Shown one piece after another: positions 1-6,362 of a DNA stretch of 28,819 nucleotides (its first letter is position 1; the number at the start of each line of letters is the position of its first letter). The position numbers were made by a program, and so were the translations under genes. Under the pieces are notes generated by a model. It saw nothing but the letters and a program-made list of their open reading frames with translations. It did no database searches and was not told the origin of the DNA. Source of the DNA: an uncultured Oscillibacter sp. (lineage in GTDB: Bacteria > Bacillota > Clostridia > Oscillospirales > Oscillospiraceae). The stretch is taken from positions 1-28,819 of the forward strand of contig CABUDN010000010.1 of NCBI GenBank assembly GCA_902490355.1, read 5' to 3'.

Positions 1-138
1 CGCGCCCGCAGGCGCGAAAAAAGTAAAATCCGTTTTCAGCCGCGACATGTGCGTGGCGGAAAACACTTCTCAGCCCGCAAGTGTGGAATCTCGCTGCCGA
101 AGGCAGTCAGATTCTGCGCGCAGCAGGCTGTCATCCAT
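1..138. repeat. Run of small hairpins upstream of the noc-like gene
   Basis: Three inverted repeats follow one another: 1-6 with 11-16, 63-68 with 79-84, and a two-part stem 86-91/109-114 plus 94-98/102-106. No convincing coding frame crosses them, and I see no DnaA-box cluster or NBS-like palindrome. They could be the 3' untranslated region of a gene that ends before the window, or structured intergenic repeats. The function is unknown. Confidence 0.45.
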
Positions 139-206
139 TCGAAAAAGCGGCGTTGCCGCTTTTTCGACCGTCTCAGATGCGCGGCTGATGCCGCGCATCT
201 TTTTTT
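139..206 (+). terminator. Tandem Rho-independent terminator hairpins
   Basis: A perfect 13-bp inverted repeat (139-151 with 155-167, 3-nt loop) has A-rich and T-rich arms, so it could terminate in both directions. It is followed by a 10-bp GC-rich stem (176-185 with 190-199, loop TGAT) and seven T residues at 200-206. The second hairpin is a textbook plus-strand terminator and should insulate the noc-like gene from an upstream gene outside the window. Confidence 0.8.
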
Positions 207-293
207 CTGCCTCTGCCGCTCCTTCGACAGATTCCATCCGACTTTGCCGCCCGCTGGGGATAAAATGGTGGAAAAACGAAAGGAGGCGGTCCC

Positions 294-1097
294 ATGGAAC
301 CCACGGAAGAGCGCCGGGTGCTGCGGCTGCCGGTTGCGGAAATCCGGCCCAATCCCCGCCAGCCCCGGCGCTTTTTCGACGAGCGGGGCCTGCGGGAGCT
401 GGCCACATCCATTCGCCGCCATGGCATTATCCAGCCCCTGACCGTCCGGCGGGCCCCACAGGGCTGGGAGCTGGTGGCGGGAGAACGCCGCCTGCGGGCA
501 GCCAAGCTGGCAGGACTGGAAACCGTCCCATGTATCGAGGCCGCCGTGGATGACCGGGAATCTGCCCTGCTGGCCCTGGTGGAAAATCTGCAGCGGCGGG
601 ACCTGCACTATTTTGAGGAGGCCACCGCCATTGCCGATTATCTGCGCCAGTCCGGCGTCACCCAGGAGGAAGCCGCCGCCCTGCTGGGCCGGTCCCCATC
701 CGCTGTGGCCAACAAGCTGCGGCTGCTGCGCCTGTCCCCCGCCTGTCGGGAAATTCTGGTGCGCAACCGGCTCTCCGAACGCCACGCCCGCTGCCTGCTG
801 CGGCTGGAGGACGAGCAGGAGCGGCTGGCCGCGGCCCGGTACATGGCACAAAAGGAACTCAACGTGGCCCAGGCGGAACAGTACATCGAGCGGCGGCTGG
901 CCGCTTTGCAGTCCGTCCCCCCCGCCGGACGGCGAACGTTCATTCTCAAGGATGTCCGGCTGTTTCTCAACAGTCTGGACCGGGGTCTGCGGCTGATTCG
1001 GGAAGCCGGCGTGGACGCCCAGAGCGGACGGGAGGAGACAGAGGATGCCATCGTTTTGACCATCCGCATTCCCAAACAGCGCCGTCCCAAAACCTGA
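294..1097 (+). CDS. noc: Noc-like ParB-family CTPase/DNA-binding protein
   Basis: The 267-residue protein has the ParB/Noc fold. The CTP-binding motifs are GERRLRA (63-69) and ENLQRRDL (97-104), and a helix-turn-helix lies at about 122-142. The C-terminal segment around 215-262 resembles the Noc C-terminal dimer domain. At the positions that separate ParB from Noc DNA specificity it carries P135, K141, R146 and R163; Noc has Q, K, K, R and ParB has R, T/A, A/G, G. Noc proteins bind NBS sites and keep division away from the nucleoid. This one starts almost directly with the ParB domain and lacks the N-terminal amphipathic membrane-binding helix of Bacillus Noc. The ATG at 294 has an AAAGGAGG site at 279-286. 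The family is certain; Noc rather than a second ParB is likely. A canonical Spo0J-type ParB lies at 15993. Confidence 0.85.
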   Translation: MEPTEERRVLRLPVAEIRPNPRQPRRFFDERGLRELATSIRRHGIIQPLTVRRAPQGWELVAGERRLRAAKLAGLETVPCIEAAVDDRESALLALVENLQRRDLHYFEEATAIADYLRQSGVTQEEAAALLGRSPSAVANKLRLLRLSPACREILVRNRLSERHARCLLRLEDEQERLAAARYMAQKELNVAQAEQYIERRLAALQSVPPAGRRTFILKDVRLFLNSLDRGLRLIREAGVDAQSGREETEDAIVLTIRIPKQRRPKT

Positions 1098-1153
1098 AAT
1101 TCCTGCTGCTCCCAGTTGTTACGGGATTGTAATGCAATTGGGGAATCCGATGT

Positions 1154-1200
1154 GTTAAAATGGTGACAACAAGACCGGACCGGCCAAACCGGTCCGGCGA
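1154..1200 (+). promoter_or_regulatory. Leader of the VanW gene: possible -10 and a hairpin
   Basis: An AT-rich TTAAAAT at about 1154-1160 could be a -10 element, but no good -35 is visible. A perfect 9-bp inverted repeat follows (1175-1183 with 1189-1197, loop CCAAA), upstream of the GCAGGAGG ribosome binding site at 1211-1218. The hairpin lacks a T-tract, so it may stabilise or regulate the mRNA rather than terminate transcription. Confidence 0.35.
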
Positions 1201-1225
1201 TCTCACAGCAGCAGGAGGCCGGACA

Positions 1226-3061
1226 ATGGAACCTATGACCAATCCCGAGGCGCAGACCGCATCCGGCGGCGCCCGTTTAAGAAAAGGAAGCGCAAAAACA
1301 CCCCTGATTGTCCTGGGAGTCATCGTGGCTGTGCTGGCAGCCGGTTATCTGGGCCTGTGCGCCTTTGCCCTGCACCACAGCACCATTTGGCAGGAGACCT
1401 TTGTACTGGGTGTCAATGTGGGCGGCATGAACGAGGAAGAGGCCACGCAAGCCGTCTCCGACGCCCTGTCGGAAATGCAGATCTCCCTCTACCTCTATCC
1501 GGATGGCGGGGAAATGCCGGACACCGCCGTACAGACTCCGGATGCCCAGATCCCGCTGTCCGATCTGGACGCGCAGATTGACGTCCCCGCCCTGGTCCAG
1601 GGCGCCGACGCCGCCCAGCGGGCGGGCTCCTTCTTCACGGCCGGATGGCGGTATCTGGCAGGCCACAGCATGTCCTACGCCGGAAATCCGGAAGACATTC
1701 AGGTGGACGCCGCCGCGGCTTCCACAGCGGCCGAGGACACTGCCGCCTCGCTTTCCTGGCAGGCGCAGGACACCAGCTACACCGTGACGGAGGATTCCCT
1801 GGAGGTCACCCTGGCCAAGGACGGCCGCACCGTGGACGCCGCCGCGCTGACCGAGCAGCTGGTACAGGGCGCCTGGAATCCCGAGCTGACGCTTTGCGTC
1901 CCCTATACCACCACCGCCGCCGTCACCCTGACCGCTCAGGAAATTCATGACTCCGTGGCGGGCGTGGTGAAAAACGCGGGCTATGACGCTGCCACCGACA
2001 CCATCATTCCCGAGCAGATGGGCGCGGAGTTTGACGTCACCACCGCCCAAACCGCTCTGGATGCCGCCCAGCCCGGTGAGACGGTCTCCATTCCCGCCCA
2101 GGTGGAAATGCCCGCGGTCACCGCGGAAGAGCTGGAAGACGTCCTCTTCCGCGATGTGCTGGGCGAATGCCGCACCCATGTCTCCGGCACCTCCGCCCGG
2201 ATCAACAACGTCAAGCTCTCCTCCGCTGCCTTCAACGGCGTGGTGCTCAACAGCGGAGAGGTGTTCTCCTACAACGGCACCGTGGGCGAGCGGACCGCCG
2301 CCAAGGGCTACCAGGCCGCGCCTGCCTACGTGCAGGGCGAAACCGTGGATGAGATCGGCGGCGGCGTGTGCCAGCCTTCCTCCACCCTGTATCTGGCCTG
2401 CCTGCGGGCCAATCTGGAAATTACGGAGCGTTACGCCCACCGCTATGTCCCCGCTTACATCCCCTGGGGTATGGATGCCACCGTTTCCTGGGGCGGGCCC
2501 GACTACAAGTTTACCAACAACACCAACTATCCCATCAAGATTGTCACCTCCTATTCCGGCGGCTATCTCACGGTGAAGATCCTGGGCACCAACGCCGACG
2601 GCATCACCGCCAAGATTACCAACGAGACGCTCTCCACCACCCCCTGGGAAACCGTCTATGAGGACGATCCCACCCTGCCCGCCGGCACGGAAAAGGTGAA
2701 AACCACCCCCTACACCGGCTACAAGGTGCGTACCTACCGCAACCTCTACGACGCCAACGGCAAGCTGATCTCCAGCACCTATGAGGCCACCAGCGACTAC
2801 AAGGTCCGCAACAAGGTCATCGCTCGCGGGCCCGCCCTGCCGGAGGACACCACCACTTCCGGCGCCACGGAGCTGCCGGAAACTCCCACCACGCCGGAGA
2901 CCCCGACAACGCCCGAGACGCCCTCCACGCCGGAAACGCCGACTACCCCCTCCACGCCGGAAACGCCGCAGACTCCTTCTCAGCCGGAGACACCGGAGAT
3001 GCCGGACGCACCGGTGGTGGTCGTTCCGGATCTGTCCGGGGATTCCTCTGCCGGGGCATAA
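1226..3061 (+). CDS. Membrane-anchored VanW/G5-domain envelope protein
   Basis: The 611-residue protein has a short cytoplasmic N-terminus, one membrane segment at about 25-50 and a large extracellular part. A region rich in Ala, Asp and Thr resembles the peptidoglycan-binding modules that often precede VanW. The VanW domain follows at about 347-455, with the FSYNGTVGERT and GGGVCQPSS signatures. A G5-like segment, PAGTEKVKTTPYTGYKVRTY, comes next. The protein ends in a tail of about 45 residues with PETPTTPETP-type low-complexity repeats, probably spanning the wall. VanW proteins occur near vancomycin-resistance loci, but their biochemical role is unknown, and nothing here suggests resistance. 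The ATG at 1226 is preferred over 1160 because it has GCAGGAGG at 1211-1218 and 1160 has no ribosome binding site. Confidence 0.88.
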   Translation: MEPMTNPEAQTASGGARLRKGSAKTPLIVLGVIVAVLAAGYLGLCAFALHHSTIWQETFVLGVNVGGMNEEEATQAVSDALSEMQISLYLYPDGGEMPDTAVQTPDAQIPLSDLDAQIDVPALVQGADAAQRAGSFFTAGWRYLAGHSMSYAGNPEDIQVDAAAASTAAEDTAASLSWQAQDTSYTVTEDSLEVTLAKDGRTVDAAALTEQLVQGAWNPELTLCVPYTTTAAVTLTAQEIHDSVAGVVKNAGYDAATDTIIPEQMGAEFDVTTAQTALDAAQPGETVSIPAQVEMPAVTAEELEDVLFRDVLGECRTHVSGTSARINNVKLSSAAFNGVVLNSGEVFSYNGTVGERTAAKGYQAAPAYVQGETVDEIGGGVCQPSSTLYLACLRANLEITERYAHRYVPAYIPWGMDATVSWGGPDYKFTNNTNYPIKIVTSYSGGYLTVKILGTNADGITAKITNETLSTTPWETVYEDDPTLPAGTEKVKTTPYTGYKVRTYRNLYDANGKLISSTYEATSDYKVRNKVIARGPALPEDTTTSGATELPETPTTPETPTTPETPSTPETPTTPSTPETPQTPSQPETPEMPDAPVVVVPDLSGDSSAGA

Positions 3062-3087
3062 GTCTCCCCGCATCCGAATAGCATCAA

Positions 3088-3135
3088 AACACCCCCATCC
3101 GCTTAACCGGCGGATGGGGGTGTTGCGCATTTTTT
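3088..3135 (+). terminator. Rho-independent terminator after the VanW gene
   Basis: A perfect 15-bp GC-rich stem (3088-3102 with 3110-3124, 7-nt loop) is followed a few bases later by six T residues at 3130-3135. Confidence 0.92.
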
Positions 3136-3197
3136 GTCGATAAACGGCGCGGATTTTGTCCATACTATCCATGAAATTTGGAACAAGGAGGCGCGGC

Positions 3198-3821
3198 ATG
3201 GGGAAACGGTGGTGGGGATCGGGCATTCTATTTTTCTGCGCCGCCGCTCTGGTCTGGTGCTGGCGGGACACGCTCCTGGACGCCGTGCTGGCAGCCCGGG
3301 CGCATTTGGTGCTTTCTTCCTTATTGTTGCTGCTGCTGTACATGCTCAAGGGATTGACCGCCGCCGTTCCCCTGTCGGCTCTGGAGGCGGTGGGCGGCAT
3401 GCTCTTTCCCCTCCCCGGTGCTCTGGCCCTCAACACCGCCGGAGTGGCCCTGGCCCAGGCGGGCCCCTATTGGATGGGGCGGCTGCGGCAAACGGATCTT
3501 GCGGCACTGACCGCCCACTTCCCCCGGCTCTCGCCGTTTCTGCGTCCCGGTCCCCGGCCGGGGCGCACCGTCTTCTTGCTGCGGCTGGGCGGCGCCTCGC
3601 CGGGAGAGCTGGTCAGTCTGGCCCTGGGCGCCGCCGGCATCTCCTGGCGGGCCTACCTGCTGCCCGGACTTCTGGGGAGCCTGCCCCGGGTGGCGGCCTC
3701 CACCGTTCTGGGCTCTGCCCTGCCCACGGGGGACACCGGCCGGATGGGCCTTTCCCTGGCCTGCGGCGCGGTGCTGACGGCGCTGTCCCTTTTGCTCTGG
3801 CGGCAGTGGCGGACGCATTGA
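3198..3821 (+). CDS. VTT-domain (TVP38/DedA-like) membrane protein
   Basis: The 207-residue protein is very hydrophobic, with several membrane helices. Two conserved VTT (SNARE-associated) segments are visible: GGMLFPLPGALALNTAGVAL followed by GPYWMGR, and a later segment with GGASPGELVSLALGAAGISW leading to LLGSLPR. Members of this superfamily are integral membrane proteins, some linked to lipid scrambling or undecaprenyl-phosphate transport; the substrate here cannot be told from sequence. The ATG at 3198 has AAGGAGG at 3184-3190, whereas an in-frame ATG at 3156 has none. The gene stands alone between two terminators and converges on the dnaI-like gene. Confidence 0.75.
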   Translation: MGKRWWGSGILFFCAAALVWCWRDTLLDAVLAARAHLVLSSLLLLLLYMLKGLTAAVPLSALEAVGGMLFPLPGALALNTAGVALAQAGPYWMGRLRQTDLAALTAHFPRLSPFLRPGPRPGRTVFLLRLGGASPGELVSLALGAAGISWRAYLLPGLLGSLPRVAASTVLGSALPTGDTGRMGLSLACGAVLTALSLLLWRQWRTH

Positions 3822-3847
3822 ATGGTGCCGTCTCCCCACTGCAGTGC

Positions 3848-3881
3848 AAAAACCGCCGCCGGGCACACCCGGCGGCGGTTT
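3848..3881. terminator. Bidirectional terminator between convergent genes
   Basis: A perfect 14-bp stem, 3850-3863 with 3868-3881, loop CACA. An A-run at 3848-3852 provides the U-tract for the minus-strand transcript, whose gene stops at 3884. It also closes the plus-strand VTT gene, where the U-tract is weaker (TTTGTTTA). Confidence 0.85.
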
Positions 3882-3883
3882 GT

Positions 3884-4879
3884 TTACGGTTTCTGGCGGG
3901 ACTTTTTCAGCTTGCGGATATCCTGCCCCAAAAACGGCAGAATCTGATACTCTCCCTCGATGCGGGAGGCAATCTGCGGCGTATACCGCCGGGCCAGATC
4001 CGTGGGGGTCAGGTTCGTATTGACAATGGTGGAGCGCTTTTCCATCAGCCGGGTGTTGAGAATCTGATACAGAGCGCTTTGGACAAAGGCCGTGGTCATC
4101 TCCGTTCCCAGGTCGTCCAGAATCAAAAGGTCGCACTCCAGCACCCGCTCCACATCCTCCTGAGCCTCATCCTCCCGGCCGAACTTCTGGGATTCAAACC
4201 GCTCAAAAATGTGGGAGGCGGTATCGTACACCACGGAATATCCCCGCCCGCTGACCTCCCGGGCAATGGCCGCCGACAGATGGGTCTTGCCCAGTCCCGG
4301 GGCGCCGAAGAGCAGGAGATTCCCCGGCTTGCGGCCAAACCGGTGGGCATATTCGGCACACACGTCGTACACCCACTTCATGTTCTCCTGATACGAGATC
4401 GTCCGGCCCGGCTCCACCTGATCGGAATACCACTCCAGCTCAAAGGTATCAAAACTCTGATTGCCCAGATCCAGCATCCGGCTCAGTTCCTTTTGCTGTT
4501 CCTTGGCGTAATACGCCCGCAGGCACCGGCAGACCCCGCCGGCATGATACCCCGTGTCGTTGCAGATGGGACAGACCGGCTTTTCCTCCAGATAATCCGC
4601 CGGCAGGCCCATCTGCTCCAGCAGCGTGCGCTTTTCCTCCTGGAGGCGGAGATTCTCATCCCGCAGCCGCTCCACCGCCGGGACCGGATCCGTCCCCTGC
4701 CGCAGGGCCTGGGCAATGATCCGGCTCATGGTCGAGCGCAGTTCTCCTTCAATCTCCCGCAGACGGGGCTGCCGGGCAAACACCCGCTCCCGCCGCCGTT
4801 CCTGCTCCTCGCTGCGCGCCCGGCGGTCCTCGTCAAACCGCTCCAGAGCCAGGCGCATCACCCGTCCGTCATACGCCAT
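3884..4879 (-). CDS. dnaI: DnaI/DnaC-type replicative helicase loader ATPase
   Basis: The 331-residue protein has an N-terminal helical and coiled region rich in Arg and Glu (about 10-95). A zinc-binding cluster follows, with CPIC at 103-106 and CRC at 117-119. The C-terminal AAA+ domain has Walker A GAPGLGKT at 192-199, Walker B LLILDD at 251-256, a likely sensor-1 Asn in VNTN (287-290) and a downstream SRIEGEY segment with a candidate arginine finger. This layout matches Bacillus DnaI, which loads the DnaB-type helicase at origins with DnaD and DnaB. IstB transposition helpers share the ATPase core, but they lack the zinc-finger N-terminus and sit beside istA, which is absent here. The start overlaps the end of the dnaD-like gene by 11 nt, implying translational coupling. 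Confidence 0.85.
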   Translation of the reverse strand: MAYDGRVMRLALERFDEDRRARSEEQERRRERVFARQPRLREIEGELRSTMSRIIAQALRQGTDPVPAVERLRDENLRLQEEKRTLLEQMGLPADYLEEKPVCPICNDTGYHAGGVCRCLRAYYAKEQQKELSRMLDLGNQSFDTFELEWYSDQVEPGRTISYQENMKWVYDVCAEYAHRFGRKPGNLLLFGAPGLGKTHLSAAIAREVSGRGYSVVYDTASHIFERFESQKFGREDEAQEDVERVLECDLLILDDLGTEMTTAFVQSALYQILNTRLMEKRSTIVNTNLTPTDLARRYTPQIASRIEGEYQILPFLGQDIRKLKKSRQKP

Positions 4880-5810
4880 GGTCCGTCACCTCCCTGTCGC
4901 GGCGCAGCTGCTGCACATACTTCCACATCTCGTCGCCGCCGGAAGCAGCAGGCGTTTCCTCCCGGCTGCGGGGCGGGTGATCCTTCTCCCGGATCTCCTG
5001 GGCCGTATGTAATCCCGCCTCATGCCACTTTTTCAAAATGCCGTTGCAGTAAGGCCACTTGAACTCATGGCAGCGCAGCACCGTCTTATCATAGGCGATG
5101 GCCACCGCCTCCGGCTCAAAGCCCATCTCCTGCCAGGCGGAAAGATACTTCTCCTCCGATGCCGAGGGGGCCCGGTCGCCCAGCTGCAGCGCCCGCATGT
5201 AGCCCGGCAGGGCCTCCTGCCGCAGAGCATAGCAGCGCAGATACTCCGCCGCCTCCGCCTGGGTGTCGATCCCCCGGCGGGCCCAGGCATAGCCCTCCCG
5301 CTCGATCTGCCGCAGCGTGGGCCTGCGGCCCTCGCCGTACCGCCGGGCCACCCGCTCGGCGCAGTGGCACACCAGAAGGTAAATCACGTCCGCCGGCAAG
5401 CCCAGATAGTCGCTCAGTCCCAGAAGAACCCCCAGGTCCGGCGTGGTGAGCTTCTTGCCCAGCTTGCGCTCCACCTCGGCCACCAGACCCCGGAATTCCC
5501 CGTCTCCGTCCAGATGGCGGACAATGTCCTCCCGGGGATACTCCGGACGCTCGTCCGCCGGCTCCGGCACGCTCTCCGCCGCCGGGGCCACCAGCCCCAG
5601 CTCCCGCAGAGTCTGCTCCGCCGCTTCGATCCGCCCGCGGTCCCACCGCAGTTCTCCCGCCAGGGCCCGGGGCGCCACGGCCCCGTGACGGCGCAGGAGA
5701 GCCAAATACAGCAGCGCCGCGTCGCCGTCCCCCCGCTCCAGCAATCCCTGGACCGCGCGGGCCGTCAGAGTCACACTCTCATCCGCGGCGTGAATCAAGA
5801 CACTGGCCAT
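4869..5810 (-). CDS. dnaD: DnaD/DnaB-family replication initiation protein
   Basis: The 313-residue protein has an N-terminal winged-helix-like region (about 10-75), a charged linker and what look like two DnaB_2/DnaD C-terminal-type helical domains, at about 105-190 and 215-275. The second carries the family signature ending in FKWPYCNGILKKWHEAG (250-266). A disordered Pro/Glu/Arg tail follows. In Firmicutes such proteins remodel DNA at the origin and recruit the helicase loader, which fits its overlap with the dnaI-like gene. The start at 5810 is chosen because an AAAGGGGGG-type ribosome binding site lies just upstream on the minus strand; an ATG eight codons earlier has none. It could equally be called a DnaB-type primosomal protein. 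Confidence 0.85.
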   Translation of the reverse strand: MASVLIHAADESVTLTARAVQGLLERGDGDAALLYLALLRRHGAVAPRALAGELRWDRGRIEAAEQTLRELGLVAPAAESVPEPADERPEYPREDIVRHLDGDGEFRGLVAEVERKLGKKLTTPDLGVLLGLSDYLGLPADVIYLLVCHCAERVARRYGEGRRPTLRQIEREGYAWARRGIDTQAEAAEYLRCYALRQEALPGYMRALQLGDRAPSASEEKYLSAWQEMGFEPEAVAIAYDKTVLRCHEFKWPYCNGILKKWHEAGLHTAQEIREKDHPPRSREETPAASGGDEMWKYVQQLRRDREVTDHGV

Positions 5811-5843
5811 ATTCTGCCCCCCTTTCCCAAACATTCGTCTTGT

Positions 5844-5872
5844 ATTTTACACGAAAATTCCCCCCGCGACAA
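5844..5872 (-). promoter_or_regulatory. Candidate promoter for the dnaD-dnaI operon
   Basis: On the minus strand, TTGTCG (5872-5867) and TAAAAT (5849-5844) are separated by exactly 17 nt, about 34 nt upstream of the dnaD start. The element lies in an AT-richer divergent intergenic region shared with zapA. Confidence 0.65.
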
Positions 5873-5930
5873 CCCCCACCGGGGCCCTGCCCCCCTGTTT
5901 GTGAATTTTTTCAAATTCCCGGCTTTTCCG

Positions 5931-5960
5931 CTGGCACTGTTTCGCCCCTTATGGTATACT
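5931..5960 (+). promoter_or_regulatory. Extended -10 promoter for zapA
   Basis: TGGTATACT at 5952-5960 is a good extended -10. CTGGCA at 5931-5936 is a moderate -35 with 18-nt spacing. Transcription would start near 5967, giving a leader of about 60 nt before the zapA ATG. Confidence 0.7.
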
Positions 5961-6029
5961 GTACGCTGTAAAAATGGGCGGAGTCTGCCCTTCGCCCTTT
6001 CGATTGATATGAAAAGAGGAGGAATTCTC

Positions 6030-6362
6030 ATGGCAAACCGGGTGGTCGTCAATATCTGCGGGGAGGAATACACCTTCGTGGCGGAAGAATCCGCCTCCTA
6101 TATGCAAAAGGTGGGCTCCTATGTCAGTGAGAAGATGGACGAGGTCCTCAACGGCGCCAAAGTGGGCCGTTCCGACGCCGCCATCCTCACCGCCGCCAAC
6201 ATCACCGACGAACTGTTCAAGGCCCAGGCCGCTGCCGAGCAGCTGCGCAGTCAGATCAAGGGGTATCTGGACGAGGCCGGCAAGGCCCAGGCCGAGGTCA
6301 GCGAGCTCAAGCGGGAGGTCTTCCGCCTCCAGCAGAAGCTGGACCAGAAAAACCACGGATGA
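6030..6362 (+). CDS. zapA: Cell division protein ZapA
   Basis: The 110-residue protein begins with the typical ZapA head, NRVVVNICGEEYTFVAEES, followed by YMQKVGSYVSEKMDEV. A long C-terminal helix suited to coiled-coil dimerisation spans about 57-105. ZapA binds FtsZ and bundles protofilaments at midcell. The ATG at 6030 has AGAGGAGG at 6015-6022; a much longer open frame upstream, from 5022, is only antisense to dnaD. The stop overlaps the next start as ATGA, so translation of the U32 gene is coupled, an arrangement also seen in other clostridia. Confidence 0.9.
   Translation: MANRVVVNICGEEYTFVAEESASYMQKVGSYVSEKMDEVLNGAKVGRSDAAILTAANITDELFKAQAAAEQLRSQIKGYLDEAGKAQAEVSELKREVFRLQQKLDQKNHG

Noticed and set aside
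1..293. Replication origin or DnaA-box cluster upstream of noc
   Set aside because: No TTATCCACA-like boxes or AT-rich unwinding element were seen; only hairpins and a terminator.
2870..3005. Tandem DNA repeats in the VanW gene, considered as a repeat array
   Set aside because: They are degenerate Pro/Thr/Glu codon repeats encoding a flexible wall-spanning tail, not an independent repeat or CRISPR.
1277..3436. Long minus-strand open frame (719 codons) opposite the VanW gene
   Set aside because: Gly/Arg/Val-rich translation typical of the antisense of a GC-rich gene; no domain, no ribosome binding site, and the plus strand encodes clear VanW and G5 motifs.
3884..4879. IstB transposition helper
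   Set aside because: The AAA+ core is shared, but the zinc-binding N-terminal domain, the coupled dnaD-like gene and absence of istA or terminal repeats favour a helicase loader.
5022..6029. N-terminal extension of zapA by a plus-strand frame
   Set aside because: It is antisense to dnaD, lacks a ribosome binding site, and would add over 300 unrelated residues; zapA has its own promoter and AGAGGAGG.
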